DNA of 64,000 nucleotides from Elgaria multicarinata webbii (GCF_023053635.1 NC_086187.1:28310501-28374500), one strand, 5' to 3'; positions 34,552-45,999 are shown, counted from the stretch's first letter. Program-made: numbers and translations. The notes: generated by a model from the letters alone, not told the origin.

Positions 34552-34915
34552 TAAGAGGAGGGCCAGCATCCAGGCTAGGCATGGTTGGGCATCTGCCAAG
34601 AAGCCCACGCCCCTGCAGGGACCCACTGACAAGACATGCTCTTGTCTTCCATCACTGCAACCTGTTTGTTCACTTGCCACCTCCTCTGGTCCAGGCAATG
34701 GTGGTGGTGACCAGGAGGAGTAGGAGATCCCCCGGCCTCCTTGCTCCCTGGCTCTCTCCCTGTCAAGCAAGCAAGTGGTACCCATGGCGAGAAAGAGGAA
34801 GGGGAGCAAGAGCGCTGGTGACCATGGCAATAAGAAGGAAGACTCACTGAGGGAGGGGTTCCATTCAGGGTGTCTTACCCAAGAACCCTCAAAAACCCAA
34901 AGCCAGCCTGGTAGG
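34552..34915 (+). repeat. Unnamed dispersed repeat family X, copy C
   Basis: It contains 'gggacccactgacaagac', 'ttcacttgccacctcctctg', 'ctccctggctctctccctg', 'caagcaagcaagtggtaccc' and 'gactcactgagggagggg', matching copy B over more than 300 bases. The GGA-rich centre varies in length. Confidence 0.65.
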
Positions 34916-35044
34916 AAGGCTGAAGGACAGGGTCAGGTCTGTGGAAATCAGCTTCCCAGGGAAAACCACCTCGACCCATCATGACTTGCTTTCTGACAGG
35001 CAGCCAAGACACACCTCTTCTTTTCAATGGGCAGTTTTATTTAT

Positions 35045-35290
35045 TATTTTGTTTATTTATTACATATGTATCCTGCCTTTTTTCCTCCAAGGAACCCAAG
35101 GCAGCGTACATAATCCTCCTCCTCTCCATGTTATCCTCACAGCAACAACCCTGTGAGGTAGGTTGGGCTGAGTGTCTGTGCCTGGCCCAAAGGCACCAGT
35201 GGGTTTCCATGGCCAAGAGGGGACAAGATCCCAGCTCTCCCAACTCCCAGTCCAACACTCTAACCACTACACCACAGTGGCTGTGGTGCT
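35045..35290 (-). mobile_element. tRNA-derived SINE (family 2)
   Basis: Reverse orientation: tail 'cctccaaggaacccaaggc', middle 'aacaaccctgtgaggtagg' and head 'ctctaaccactacaccacag'. The head is the inverse of the 'gtggtgtagtggttagag' A box. Confidence 0.85.
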
Positions 35291-35565
35291 GCCTGTTAAT
35301 TCGATCCTCGACTGCTGCTGGTTGGATCAAGTTGGTGGATCACGGAGTTGCTTTATGGCAGTTTTAAGTCTCTATCTATATACGCTGTGTGTTCCTCTCT
35401 CTTTTTGATGTCACCTAAAGCCTTGTGTTCAGTAACTAGCAGCCACCCAAAGCCATTGAGCGAGCCATTCCTGTGCACTTGAAGACAATTAAAATGGAGG
35501 GTTACTAATCTACAAACAAATAAACAGGTGAGCAAGAACAGAACTGAACCAACACCTAGAGAACC

Positions 35566-35608
35566 TTGTTTGTTTGTTTGTTTGTTTGTTTGTTTGTTTG
35601 TTTGTTTA
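35566..35608. repeat. (TTTG)n microsatellite
   Basis: About ten uninterrupted TTTG units. Confidence 0.97.
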
Positions 35609-36037
35609 AGTACAAGTAGGCATGAGGTGTTGTAGGCATGAGAAGATAAGCAAGGTATAGGCTGAGCAAAATAGATAAGAGCAAAGATTATAAAGCCAAC
35701 CAGAGGGGTCTGCTAGGGAAGGAGCTATGGTTAACATGAGTAAAGAGCAAACGTCGGCAGCAGAAGAAATTAATGGCCAGCATTTTCTAAGGTCGCACAA
35801 ACAGAATGAAGTTGAGGAGCAGAAAAGGGTAGTAAAGAAAAGAAGGGTTTGTAAGGAGGCCAGGCCAGATGGTGCAAACAAATGTCATCCTATGGTTAAG
35901 ACGAGTACATGAACACAGCCAGAGTGCAGTTTTCTTGGTGTGAACATGGGTCCCTGGGAGAAAGGATGGATCTTTGATGTTAAGGAGTAACAGGAGAGGA
36001 ATGGATATAGAGGTGGGCGTAAAAGAGTACGGTAACC
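35609..36037. other. Unrecognised stretch with two opposed open frames
   Basis: Open frames of 61 codons (plus, 35727-35912) and 91 codons (minus, 35606-35881) overlap here. The plus frame is Lys/Glu-rich; the minus frame is Leu/Ser-rich as its shadow. I recognise neither and would not call a gene. Confidence 0.3.
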
Positions 36038-36316
36038 CAGGGGTCCCCAACCCCCAGGCCACGGACCGGTACTGGTCCGTGGCCTGTTAGGAACCGGGCC
36101 GCACAGGTGAGCTGCTTTCACCCTCCCCCACCCCAGCGTACCTGGGCGCAGGGCACCATCTTGCCTGCCCAGCCAGCTGAAGCAAAGCCAGGATGCTGGA
36201 GTGGGGGGCGGGGGCTTCCCAAAACCATCCCCTCAAACACCCACCCACCCCCGGTCCGTGGAAAAATTGTCTTCCACGAAACCGGTCCCTGGTGCCAAAA
36301 AGGTTGGGGACTGCTG
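36038..36316. mobile_element. hAT-Charlie-like non-autonomous DNA transposon with 8-bp target duplication
   Basis: The 279-base element starts 'caggggtccccaacccccag' and ends 'aaaggttggggactgctg'. The terminal inverted repeats match with two differences over 15 bases. It is flanked by CGGTAACC (36030-36037) and CGGTATCC (36317-36324), an 8-bp duplication with one change, as hAT transposases make. 'gaaaaattgtcttccacgaa' near the 3' end is a hallmark that I also know from mammalian MER1/Charlie1-type elements. It has no transposase frame. Confidence 0.92.
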
Positions 36317-36459
36317 CGGTATCCAATCACATATCATGCTCAAGTGTAAAACTATATAAAAAAGTAAGTGATGATACCGTGCAGGCTGGCTCCCAACAGG
36401 GAGGCCCCCTCTGCCAGCCAAAAGCCATAAAAAACAATAATGTCTATTCCTACAAGCTA

Positions 36460-36685
36460 CTAAATCGCAACTTCATCTTCCCACTGGAAGCTGGTGGTTC
36501 TGGTACCAGTGGGGTAGTGAATCCACTCTGGGTTTCAGTCAGAACCAGGCAAACTCTAAAGTAGCTCTCCTCAGTATTGGACCTGTTTGGGTTCCAACTC
36601 TCTGAAAGAGCTATCAAAGCTGCTGAAACCCAGCCCTCAGTCAGGTTCAGCACCTTGGATAGCTCTTTCAGAATTCCTATACGTA
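36460..36685. repeat. Foldback element family Q, copy 3
   Basis: 'agtgaatccactctgggttt' with 'cagtcagaaccaggc' matches the family arm. The right half is worn ('gctgaaacccagccctcag'). Confidence 0.6.
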
Positions 36686-38285
36686 TTTAAATGTATTTGC
36701 TTTTCGTTAAGGATTTTTTAAAACACAACAACATAAACAACAACAATCTAAGTATATGTGCTTTAATTTATGAAGTAACTGCGCTATTGGAGTCCAAGGG
36801 TGAATTGCAAACTTTGAGCCTTATCTCCTGTACTAGGTTGTAGGGTTGTAGGGACCTGTTCTAATGGAGATGGTATTATTTAAGTTTAAAAGACCCAAAT
36901 AGATTTTTGGACCACGTTATTGCTCTTACAGTGTGCCTGGCGAAATCTCTGTCACGGCTGGGCTAAGCAGAACCCAGTGAAAAAACTGTAGGATTTGGGT
37001 TTTTCCCTTCCATGTTTTTCTGAAGCTGAAGGGTGGTAGTAGAGCAAAACATCCTTCCCACGCAACGTACCCAGTGCCATGTCACAAATCTCTCCCCATG
37101 ACTTCCTTCAGCTTCAGAAGAGATTTGGCATGTGGTGCAGGCAGCTGGGTGTTGGAAAGAAGCAACACGCACAAATCCAGCAACCTGGATGGAGCCGGGT
37201 GGTTCTTTGGATGCTGGCTAAAGTGAGACATGAATCATTTTAAACACTGTATTGCAGAGCGCGGTTGGGCCTAACCAGTACTGCTTCCTACCAGATGCTC
37301 CCCTGGAAGTGCTGTTTACTGCACAGAGCAGTTTTCCAGATCAGGGGTCCATGGTGACTTTTGCTATGAATGAAAAAGCTACCAAGTTTGGCCTTAGTAA
37401 GGGTTGACAACACAACCCCTGACCCTCCATCCCCAGACACACCAATGATCCATAATGTTTACTAGGGACAGTCCCGATTTGGGGGGGGGGTCCCCTGACA
37501 AATTACAATACTTTCAGGAATGCCTCATGCACATTTTCTTAACGTCATTTACAAGCACTATCATTCTTCATGGTTCACCTCTCTCCCGAGGTCTCAAGAA
37601 GTTAAATTTCTGAGTGAGTGGGTGGGTGAGAGAGTGTGTCCTCCTGCCTCCAGCACACATGAGCAAATGCAGAGGAATGTCCAGGTGTCATGCAAATACA
37701 CTGCCTGCCTTTGGTACGATAACAGAGATGTTAATGGCAGGCCCCTATTTCTGTCTGGGAAGCGTTGGAGGGTGTGCTTTCCACACTGCAGAACGGCTGG
37801 AGTCTTTCCATTGTATTCCCTTACACTGCAGTATTGTCTCCCCCACAGATGAAAAAGGTGTGATGACTATTCTTTAGGTTAAAGATAGACTAAGGGGGGA
37901 AACAATTGTTCTACAAATTGCTGTTGATAGTTCAGAACCAGCCCTACCACTATGCGAAATGAGATGTGTGCCCATCTGGGATCTCTGCTCAAAAGGATAC
38001 TACCTGTGTAAAGAGTTCCCCCCTCTTGGCATTTCTTCCCACTTGGGAAAACAGAAACCATCAAGTATCACGTCGGGTTCACATAACTGTGACTTGTAAC
38101 AGTGGCCTTCACCTCCATTTTGGGGGGTGGGAAAGTGGGATATAAATTTTAAAAATAAATTTGTGTTTACCTGCCCTTCTGGGAAGTGGAAGGGTGTGGC
38201 CACCTTGGTAGCTACCAGCTACCAGCAATGTGACAAACATTTGTGAATGGTTTTTTTTGCTTCGCATAACTACTATTTCCTGGTC
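36686..38285. other. Intergenic DNA without recognised gene
   Basis: Mostly unique sequence with a G run at 37481-37490 and a short retroelement tail ('gtgggatataaattttaaaa') at 38131-38160. No exon is supported. Confidence 0.4.
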
Positions 38286-38289
38286 AATG

Positions 38290-38520
38290 TCATAGTCAGT
38301 GTGGTGTAGTGGTTAGAGCGTTGGACTAGGAATTGGGAGAGCTGGGTTCTAATTCCACTCGGCCATGAAAAGTCACTGGGTGACTTTGGGCCCATTACTG
38401 GTTCTCAGCCCAATTTACTTCACAGGGTTGTTGAAAGGATAAAATGGAGAGGAGGGAGGAGGAGGTGGTGAAATGCTGCCTTGGGCACCTTTTAGGAAAA
38501 GATGGAATATAAATGTAACA
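38290..38520 (+). mobile_element. tRNA-derived SINE (family 2), best copy
   Basis: A box 'gtggtgtagtggttagagcg' and B box 'gggttctaattcc' are followed by 'cactgggtgactttgggccc' and 'ttcacagggttgttgaaagg', ending 'gatggaatataaatg'. The tRNA-like head is clear but is part of the SINE. Confidence 0.9.
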
Positions 38521-39065
38521 AATGGAAACTCACATGAATTACAAGAGTTTTCCAGGAGCCATTACGCCTGGGCCCAAAACCCCAAAACAGGAAGAAACAG
38601 CAAGGTGTCCATGAATAGGAAGAGGTTTGTCCACGCACCTTTCAGTGTTCCTTTCACACTTCCCAGGGACGTGCCTGGAATTTCATTGAGTTCTTCTTGG
38701 ACAGTTTAGTACTCAGACTGCAGATTGTTGCACAAATTATTCATAGACTTTTCATGGTGCAATTGGTCTCAAGGCGATCTTTTTTTTCTCCTCGCTGCCC
38801 AATTTATAGGCCCAAAATGAAACAAGAGAATGAGGGGACAGGCAAATTGAGTGGAATATTGAGATGGGGTTAATGGTGTTTTTTTAAAAGGAACATTAAG
38901 CAAACCTGCAAATATTTTTACTTTATTTTCCTTTGCAAAAGGAGGTGCAACCCTAGAGGAATACTAACGGCACATGAATACATTCAACTATTCACACTAT
39001 ATATGCATGCATGCATGCATGCACTAGTAACAGATGGAGCCTTTTCTACTCCCCTCTAGCCATGA
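38521..39065. other. Intergenic DNA with (ATGC)n
   Basis: It contains five ATGC units at 39003-39022. No gene is visible in the rest. Confidence 0.5.
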
Positions 39066-39069
39066 TTCT

Positions 39070-39270
39070 TATTATGGGCTGGTTCACACACACATAGAGA
39101 TTGTCTGATTTCTCAGCACTTGGTGATGCACAGCTCCACATGTGAATTAACTCCATTGGGAGGATTGTTTCAGAGCTACTGCAGAAGTTGTGCCTGGTTT
39201 GGTGTGTTGTTGTCATTGTTTTAATATGTGAAGTTGTATTCACACATACAGAAACCACCATGTGACACAG
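39070..39270. repeat. Foldback element
   Basis: 'ctggttcacacacacatagag' faces 'gtattcacacatacagaaacc', and 'ctccacatgtgaattaac' faces 'aatatgtgaagttgta', in inverted order around a GAG-poor centre. Confidence 0.45.
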
Positions 39271-39284
39271 CAGTTGTCAGAGGG

Positions 39285-39612
39285 TGAAACTGCATTTCCC
39301 AGGGGCTATAGGGAACTATGGAATTCACTATCTCAAGGCGTAGTGATGGCCGCCAATTTGGATGGCTTTAAAAGGGGGATTGGACACAGTCCTGGAGACA
39401 AAGGCTATCCATGGCTGCTAGTCCTGATGGCTGTATCCTACCTCCAGTATCCGAGTCAGTAAGCCTGTGTGCACCAGTTGCTGGGGAACATGGGCGGGAG
39501 GGTGCTGTTGCACCATGTCCTGCTTTATTGGTCCCTGTTCGACAGCTGGTTGGCCACTGTATGAACAGAGTGCTGGACTAGATGGACCCTTGGTCAGATC
39601 CAGCGTGGCACT
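39285..39612 (+). mobile_element. CR1 LINE 3' region, lineage B
   Basis: 'ggaactatggaattcactat', 'ggatggctttaaaaggggg' and the standard 'gctggactagatggaccct' end identify it. It is 5'-truncated. Confidence 0.88.
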
Positions 39613-40194
39613 TCTGATGCCTCTTTGGTCCAGAGAGTGAGACAACCCTATCCTAACACTTACACATACACACACAGACACACAGACACACACACAGAGG
39701 GAGAGAGAGAGAGAGCACTACTGTTTCAGCCAAAAGGATGATTGAAAAGAGCAATACGTCTGGCATTAGTAAAATACCCACACAGGTTTTATTTTCCCTT
39801 TACAATCTCTCATGCAGGGAGCTGAAAAATCCTTGCAGCCAGCCAGCCACTGGAAGAGTCACTTTGATCACGTAAAGTAATTCAGTCTGTGTTTTTCTCT
39901 GGGTGACACCTAATGCCTTATTAGCTCACCCAGTGATGCAACTGTCTAATCAGATTCCGTGAAACTATCCAATCCTCCCTGTGGGATCCAGGTTGAGAAA
40001 AGCATTAATGCCACGTGATTTCCTACCCCCTCACCACCAGCCCCTGCATGTGCATTTTTTAAAATACTTATTTTAGCTCTCTCCTGATCTTCCTCCTAAT
40101 CAGTGGAGCAAAAAATAAAAATAACAATGCTTTATATGTCATACACTAACTAAAGCCTTCCTTTGGAACAGCTATGGGTATAGAAGAAGCATAT
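39613..40194. other. Intergenic DNA; possible LTR-like remnant on the minus strand
   Basis: After a CA/GA-rich patch at 39659-39714 the sequence 'cacacaggttttattttccc' could be an inverted polyadenylation region of a worn LTR-like element. The evidence is weak. Confidence 0.25.
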
Positions 40195-40196
40195 AG

Positions 40197-40302
40197 GCCA
40201 GCCTTCCTCAACCTGGAGCGCTCCAGATGTGTTGGACTGCACCTCCCAGAGCTGGCTGGGGCATTCTGGGAGTTGTAGTCCAACACATCTGGAGCGCTTC
40301 TT
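40197..40302. repeat. Foldback element family P, copy 4
   Basis: 'ggagcgctccagatgtgttg' and 'caacacatctggagcgctt' are exact inverted arms over about 19 bases, enclosing 'ctcccagagctggctgggg' and 'ctgggagttgtagtc'. Confidence 0.85.
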
Positions 40303-40387
40303 TCTCTCCCTTCCTAGCTCTTAGCTTTGCTCTTTCTCTCCCACTCACCCCATATACCTCACTGTTTCCCTCCCTCCTCGCCTGGCT

Positions 40388-40858
40388 CTTTGAGCTTTAT
40401 CACACCAGCATTATACTGTGCAATCACTGTGAATTGCATGCAAAGGACTCAGACGTTTTCCAACTTATAATTGGCTTTGACTGTGAAGGACTCCCCTGCC
40501 TCCTGCCTTATTGTGCTATAAAGCCAAAAGATTCGCCGTATTTAGCCCCTACTTTTTGAGCGTATCTTCCGAGCCGCCGCTCGGGCGTAGGAGCAGGATT
40601 TCAAAGAAATGCTTACATCTGCGTAAACTTTAAAGATAAAGACACCAAAATTGGCATAGTAATAGATATTAGGGGGAGCTTTAAGCAGGTCATCCGTTGA
40701 TTTTTTAATGATTTTTTTACATTTCCCCCCTTAAACTCACTTCCTGGTATACAAAGGGTCGCTGTCACCTGGTAGCAAAAACAACAACAATGGCGAAAAC
40801 TTAGTGCTATGGGGATAATCCAAGGGAAGCAGGGACGTGGGATGAAGCTCCTTCTATC
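40388..40858 (+). repeat. Unnamed repeat family Y, copy 1 (about 470 bases)
   Basis: It starts 'gagctttatcacaccagc' and ends 'cgtgggatgaagct'. A full-length direct partner lies at 45407-45928, with matching landmarks: 'gcaatcactgtgaattgc', 'gtgctataaag', 'tttttgagcg', 'aaatgcttacatctgcgtaa' and 'tagtaatagatatta'. No open frame is shared, so it is probably non-autonomous. Confidence 0.8.
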
Positions 40859-41039
40859 CCCTCTACCCGTCTGCCTTGCTTTTTCTTCCTGCCCACTGAA
40901 CAGCAGATCAGGGACAGGAAGGAGAACCTGGTGCTCTGTGGTGCGTTTTTCAATTTTTTATTAAAAAAACCCACGTTTTTGGAAGGGAGCAGGGAGCGAA
41001 GAGGTGTGTGGGTGCCATTGGAGGTGCTGCATTGAGGAC

Positions 41040-41296
41040 CGCTGTTTCTCTTCCGCTGCTCCCAGACTGTGAAATGGCCTGCCAGAGGAGATTCGTCAAC
41101 TTGACAGTCTTTTAGCATTTAAAAAAGCAATAAAGACTGATCTATTCTGGCAAGCCTACCCAGTGGAACTTTAGAATGTTTTAGGATGTTTTAAGGATGT
41201 TTTAATAATTTATACTATGTTTTTAATCAGTTTTATGTGTTTTATGTTCGCTGTTGTTCCCCGCCTGGATCCAAGTGGAGAGGCGGGTAAGAAATA

Positions 41297-41351
<55 letters not shown>

Positions 41352-41352
41352 T
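41040..41352 (+). mobile_element. L2-like LINE 3' part (tail type 2) with (GAT)n
   Basis: The plus strand carries the coding trace of W-N-G-L-P-E-E-I-R type sequence ('gaaatggcctgccagaggag') and 'aaaaagcaataaagactgat'. It then has 'gttccccgcctggatcc', 'gagaggcgggtaagaaatag' and a (GAT)n tail at 41298-41352. Confidence 0.82.
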
Positions 41353-41447
41353 ATCCAGTGGTGCACTGGGCTCCAAAATGACCACTCAGAGAGCTGCAGG
41401 TGATGGGGGCTGTGGCATTACACCCCACAAGTCAGTTCCCTAATATA

Positions 41448-41910
41448 TGTCTAGGATTTGTAAGTCTAGCGTGTTTAGGATGTTGACCTGAGCTGGTGGA
41501 GATTGAATATCTTAGGAGGGGGGAGGAGGATATATAAGGGGATGACTGAGGTGAGAAGGGGGGTTGTTTTAAAAGTACTTTGGTTCAAGGGAGAATTAGA
41601 GGATCAGGGTAGAGAGGGTTGTCTTTGGAGTGTAGTGTGCAGATAGTCAGTTGGTGTATATTAAACAATTCTGATAATAAAGGAAGTTCAAGAGTGAAGG
41701 TGTGAGAGAAAGGAAAGCGTGTATGAGAAGAGAGAAAGGATTGGATGAGAAGTTTTAACAAGGGTCTGAAAAGTTTTATTATGAAACAAAGTTTGTGAAC
41801 ATTGAAATAAATTTTTATTCCGTTTGTTTTACTACCACAAAAATCCCATGTGTCTCCTTGGCATTTATCATCTGCAGTTATATACCGATAACCCCCGTTC
41901 TGACATTAAT
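41448..41910 (+). mobile_element. LTR-like fossil, probable solo LTR
   Basis: The unit starts near 'tgtctaggatttgtaagtc' and ends near 'cccccgttctgaca'. It has a TATA-like 'ggaggatatataagggg' at 41527 and a polyadenylation-type 'gaaataaatttttattcc' at 41803. Ends in TG...CA and the order of signals fit an LTR of about 460 bases. No internal region is attached. Family unknown. Confidence 0.5.
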
Positions 41911-43955
41911 TCACCATCAGCACATATAATTCACAGCGCATTATTTTATTCCTGAAATCATTCCTGTTTAACCCCTTTCTCCACATAGTTTGGAGAAAGG
42001 CGGTGGTTGTCCCTCACCTCCGGCTCATAAAGCAGTGGCGCTTAGCTTGAGCAGGGAGTGTCCACAGACAGGCTGGTTGTAAAGAGCCCGTGTCGTGGCA
42101 GGGGCAGGCAGGAAAAGGCCTGGGGTCAGCGCCTGGGCCCCGTGGACATGCCAGCACGAAAAAGTTCATCCTCATCATTGCAGCTTCCTTCCTGATTTTT
42201 AAAAACATCTTAGAGGCAGGGGCTGGCCACGCGTGTACATGGTTATAGGTGCTCACTCTATTATTTTTAATTTAAAAACCTATTTTCTTTTTCTACGATG
42301 AAATAGTGTGCTTATTCCCAAGTAAATGTGTTTAGCAGCAGATGCAAACTCCAGGAACAGAAAATAGGCAGTGCCGGAGTCTTGGTTTTGTCCTAATTCT
42401 CCACAGCAGAGTTCAGCAACCTACGGCCCAAAGCAACTCGGAATTCTAAACTGATTTCTTGCTTGAAAAAACATCCCTAAAGCTGAAGATTTGTTCGAGA
42501 GCTCCACCTATTGTCAACATGAATTAGAGAGGCTGAAATATAAAAAAAAAATGAGTATGTTGCAAAAGCAAATGCTCACCACCATGCCCGTTGGCTTGTA
42601 TTGACTGGGGCTGCCAACTTTTCAGCCAACCCCTGTAGCTGTGCTTTTCATACAGAGGTACTGGTGGCAATAATGTTTATCTCTGGGCTGTGGAAAGCTC
42701 CACCTGGTCATTTCTGCACATCACACAGATGATAATGGCATAAGAGCAGATTGCAGTGGCGTTTCCCTGGCCAGTTGGCAACCTTGATATTGACAGAAAT
42801 CTTGAGGAGGCGCTCTCTCCAATGAACCCAGAGAAGCAACAACCCCTGAACTGCCCCTACTTTAAAAAGTCAATACCACAAACTTTGTTTGACATTGACT
42901 TAGCATAGCATTATAGCATTGACAGCACAAGCCTAGGGACACTTACCTGGGAGTAAATGCCAATGAACACAGCGGCACTTACTCCAAAACAAACATGGCT
43001 AGTTTTGCACTGCGAATCTCACTGAAACGAGTGGGGCTTTATTTCCTAGTAAATATGGGCTTGGAACGGACTGCCAGCTGTGTGCAGTTTAGAAAGCCCC
43101 AAGAAAGGTCCAGGAAGTGACCCCTTCCAAATTTAAATGCCCCGTTCTCCTGTGGCATGTTGGATTCCCTTTGAGGGCAGTTCCAACCTTGTCATTATTC
43201 AGAACTATACCATGCACAGGGAACGTTTAAGGGGAAATGATGTTATGGGCAGAGAGCAGTGACATTCTAGATTGTTGAAAACTTTGCATTAAATCATATG
43301 CACCCGTTCCCAGTCCAGGTGCCAGACACTTCATCTAAAGGCTACATTTTAGAGATTATTTTTTAAAAAAACCCAACAACCTGGAAACCTCTTCTAGCCA
43401 CCGCCTAGTTAGAACTCCAACCGGCCACAGGCCCTTAACAATGCCATGAGTTTGAAAGGACTGTCAGATACAGTTGCCGGAGGAAGTGAGTTAATGACTT
43501 AAAGATTTCATGCCCTAAAGGGAACAGTCATTGTGATAAATCAAAACGAGAGAGAAGTGAACTGTTAGGGCTACACTGAAGTTGGGCTGCAGCTGACAGA
43601 AAGAGACCCGGGTGTCAATACCTGGTTGGAAAAGTCATTATTCTGTTAAAATATGGTCCTGAAAATGGCAGAAAGATTAAGGTATAAACCCACAGGTGAG
43701 TCCTCCTTGGGTTTTGCATGAGGGAACTTTCCCTGGACCATGCCTTAAGGCCATTTCTATCACAATCACGTCAGGAAACTTTTTTTTCCCTTGCGAAATG
43801 CTAGAGTTCCACAGCCTTAATATTTCATAGCAGTGTTTGATGGGATTATTTAGTAATGACGCCTCCTGCTAGAAAGGCAGTCAGCAGGAAAAAAGCAACA
43901 GATAAAACATAATGAGTGTTTACCAGTCCCACGTGCACACAGGCTATCTTAGAAT
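41911..43955. other. Intergenic DNA with a worn foldback element
   Basis: About 2 kb. 42925-43090 contains 'gggacacttacctgggagta' and related inverted pieces of the squamate 'cctgggagtaa' element. The rest shows no gene or clear repeat. Confidence 0.45.
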
Positions 43956-43959
43956 AATA

Positions 43960-44200
43960 AAAGGAGACCACACCCTTCTTCAGTGAAGGAAAGAAAACAG
44001 TTTTATTCACAAATATTCTTGCCTGCTCAGTTCATTTTTTGTTCCATTACACCAGTCAGAGAGCAAACACATTTGCTCCCATTAATGGTGGAAGTCAGGC
44101 AGGGGGGAAGAAGGGGAGGCGCAAAGGGGGGAATCGCAGGAATCCACATTATGGGCTATACAGATGCTAAGGCTAGCTGTGGTCAAAATTCTCATGAAAT
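43960..44200 (-). mobile_element. LTR-like remnant (weak)
   Basis: 'aaacagttttattcacaaat' could be an inverted polyadenylation region, as at 29.6 and 49.4 kb. No second signal is clear, so this is only a possibility. Confidence 0.2.
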
Positions 44201-44204
44201 AACT

Positions 44205-44835
44205 ATTTATTTATTTATTTATTTATTTAATTAATTAATTTTTATACCACCCAATAGCTGAAGCTCTCTGGGCGGTTCACAAAAATTAAAACCATGACGA
44301 GCATAAAAACAACCAACAATTTAAAAATACAATATAAAAAGCACGACCAGGATAAAACCACACAGCAAAAATTGATATAGGTTAAAATATGAGATTAAAA
44401 CAGCAAAGTTCAAATTTAAGTTAAATTAGGTGTTAAAATACTGAGAAAATAAAAAGGTCTTCAGCTGGCGACGAAAGGAGTACAGTGTAGGCGCCAGGTG
44501 AACCTCTCTGGAGAGCTCAATCAACAGCCAGGGTGCCACAGCAGAGAAAGCCCTCCTCCTAGTAGCCACCTGCCTCACTTCCTTCGGCAGGGGCTCACGG
44601 AGAAGGACCCCTGTGGATGATCTTAAGGTCCGGGCAGGCACATATGGGAGGAGGCGTTCCTTCAAATAACCTGGCCCCAAACCGTTCAGGGCTTTAAATG
44701 TCAATACCAGCACTTTGAATCAGGCCTGGACCTGGACTGGCAGCCAATGAAGTTGTAGAAGGACTGACGTGATATGATCTCGCCGTGATATGATCTCGCC
44801 GGCCAGTCCCTGTTAGTAGGCGGGCTGCCCTTCCA
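44205..44835 (-). mobile_element. L2-like LINE 3' part (tail type 1), coding remnant
   Basis: The inverted tail (TTTA)n, 'tataccacccaatagctgaag' leads to a minus-strand frame with LTFKALNGLGPGYLKERLL, RTLRSSTGVLLREPLPKEV, RRRAFSAVAPWL and YSFRRQLKTFLFS. This is the conserved segment after reverse transcriptase in L2-group LINEs. The frame at 44426-44713 is open for 95 codons. Confidence 0.9.
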
Positions 44836-45159
44836 ATAACTTGCAGACAAAGTTGCAATATTCCCAACAGCGTTCAGGGTTGTTATCACCACAGAAGCTC
44901 CCATTCAAATTGTTTCAGAAATTTGGCTTTAAGACACCCTCCCTGGGTTGCAAAACAAAAAGAATGTAAGAATGGTCTTCCTGGATCAAAGCCTAGATCC
45001 ATCAAGCCTAGCACGCTGTCTCCAACAGTGGTCAACCGGACGCCAAAGCATGAAAGCAACAGTTCCAGGATGTGCAGAATATCACTCTGCATTTGGGAGG
45101 CCACTTAGTCATCACCAAAAAAGAAGACAAAAGAGGAAATTGATTACATAAAATTTGCA

Positions 45160-45406
45160 TGTGTCAATTTCTCGGCATAGAGCCGGGCTCTGGAACCTCA
45201 GAACCAGGCGCTAAATCTGACCCTCTGGAGGTGCCTGTCTGGCCTTTCAGGATTTCCCAGGAGGCCACACACCCTTTCTCCCAGCCATAGATCATTTGAT
45301 AGTTCCCCAACCTTTGTGCATTTCCCCCCAACCTTTGCGCATTTTCCCCCATTCTTAAAATGTCGAAATACCTCTCTGAAGGATTCGTTACTGGTAGTCA
45401 GAGCTG
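45160..45406 (+). repeat. Unnamed repeat family Z, copy 2
   Basis: 'aacctttgtgcatttccccc', 'attttcccccattcttaaaa' and 'gaaggattcgttactggtag' correspond in order to the copy at 18.7-18.97 kb. Confidence 0.5.
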
Positions 45407-45928
45407 TAGAGCTTTATCACACCAGCGTTATACTGCGCAATCACTGTGAATTGCGTGCAAACGACTCTGATGTTTTCCAGTTTATAATCTGCTTTGACTG
45501 TTAAGTACTCCCATCTATCCTGCTTTAATTGTGCTATAAAGGGAAAAGACCCACCCTATTTTGCTACTAGTTTTTGAGCGAATCATTTGTAGTTTTCCAA
45601 GCGGCCACTGCGGGCACAGGAGCGGGATTTTATATGTTTAAAGAAAAATTAAACAAATGCTTACATCTGCGTAAACTTTAAAGAAAAAGACATCAAAATT
45701 GGCACAGTAATCGATATTAAGGAGAGCTTTAAACATACGAAATTTGAATTGGATTGGTTCATCCATTGATTTTCTTTCTTTTTTTAAGATTCCCCCCCTT
45801 AAATCCTTTGTAAAGGATCGTAGGAGCGCTGCCGCCTGGGGTGTGATTTAGCAGCAGCAACAACACCGACAGCTTAGCGCTGTAGGGGATAATTCGAGGG
45901 AAACAGGTATGTGGGATGAAGCTTGTAC
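45407..45928 (+). repeat. Unnamed repeat family Y, copy 2 (about 520 bases)
   Basis: It has the same start, landmarks and end as the copy at 40.39 kb, with an extra 'acatacgaaatttgaattgg' segment and small insertions. It is joined directly to family Z at its left side. Confidence 0.8.
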
Positions 45929-45999
45929 ACTACAATATGCTGGTCATTTTGATACTTTGGCACGTCTCTTTTGCCTTCAGTCTGACCGTCAGCTTCTGT

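Noticed and set aside
35606-35912. Opposed 91- and 61-codon frames considered as a small gene
   Set aside because: Neither resembles a known protein. The minus frame looks like the complement of a Lys/Glu-rich purine stretch.
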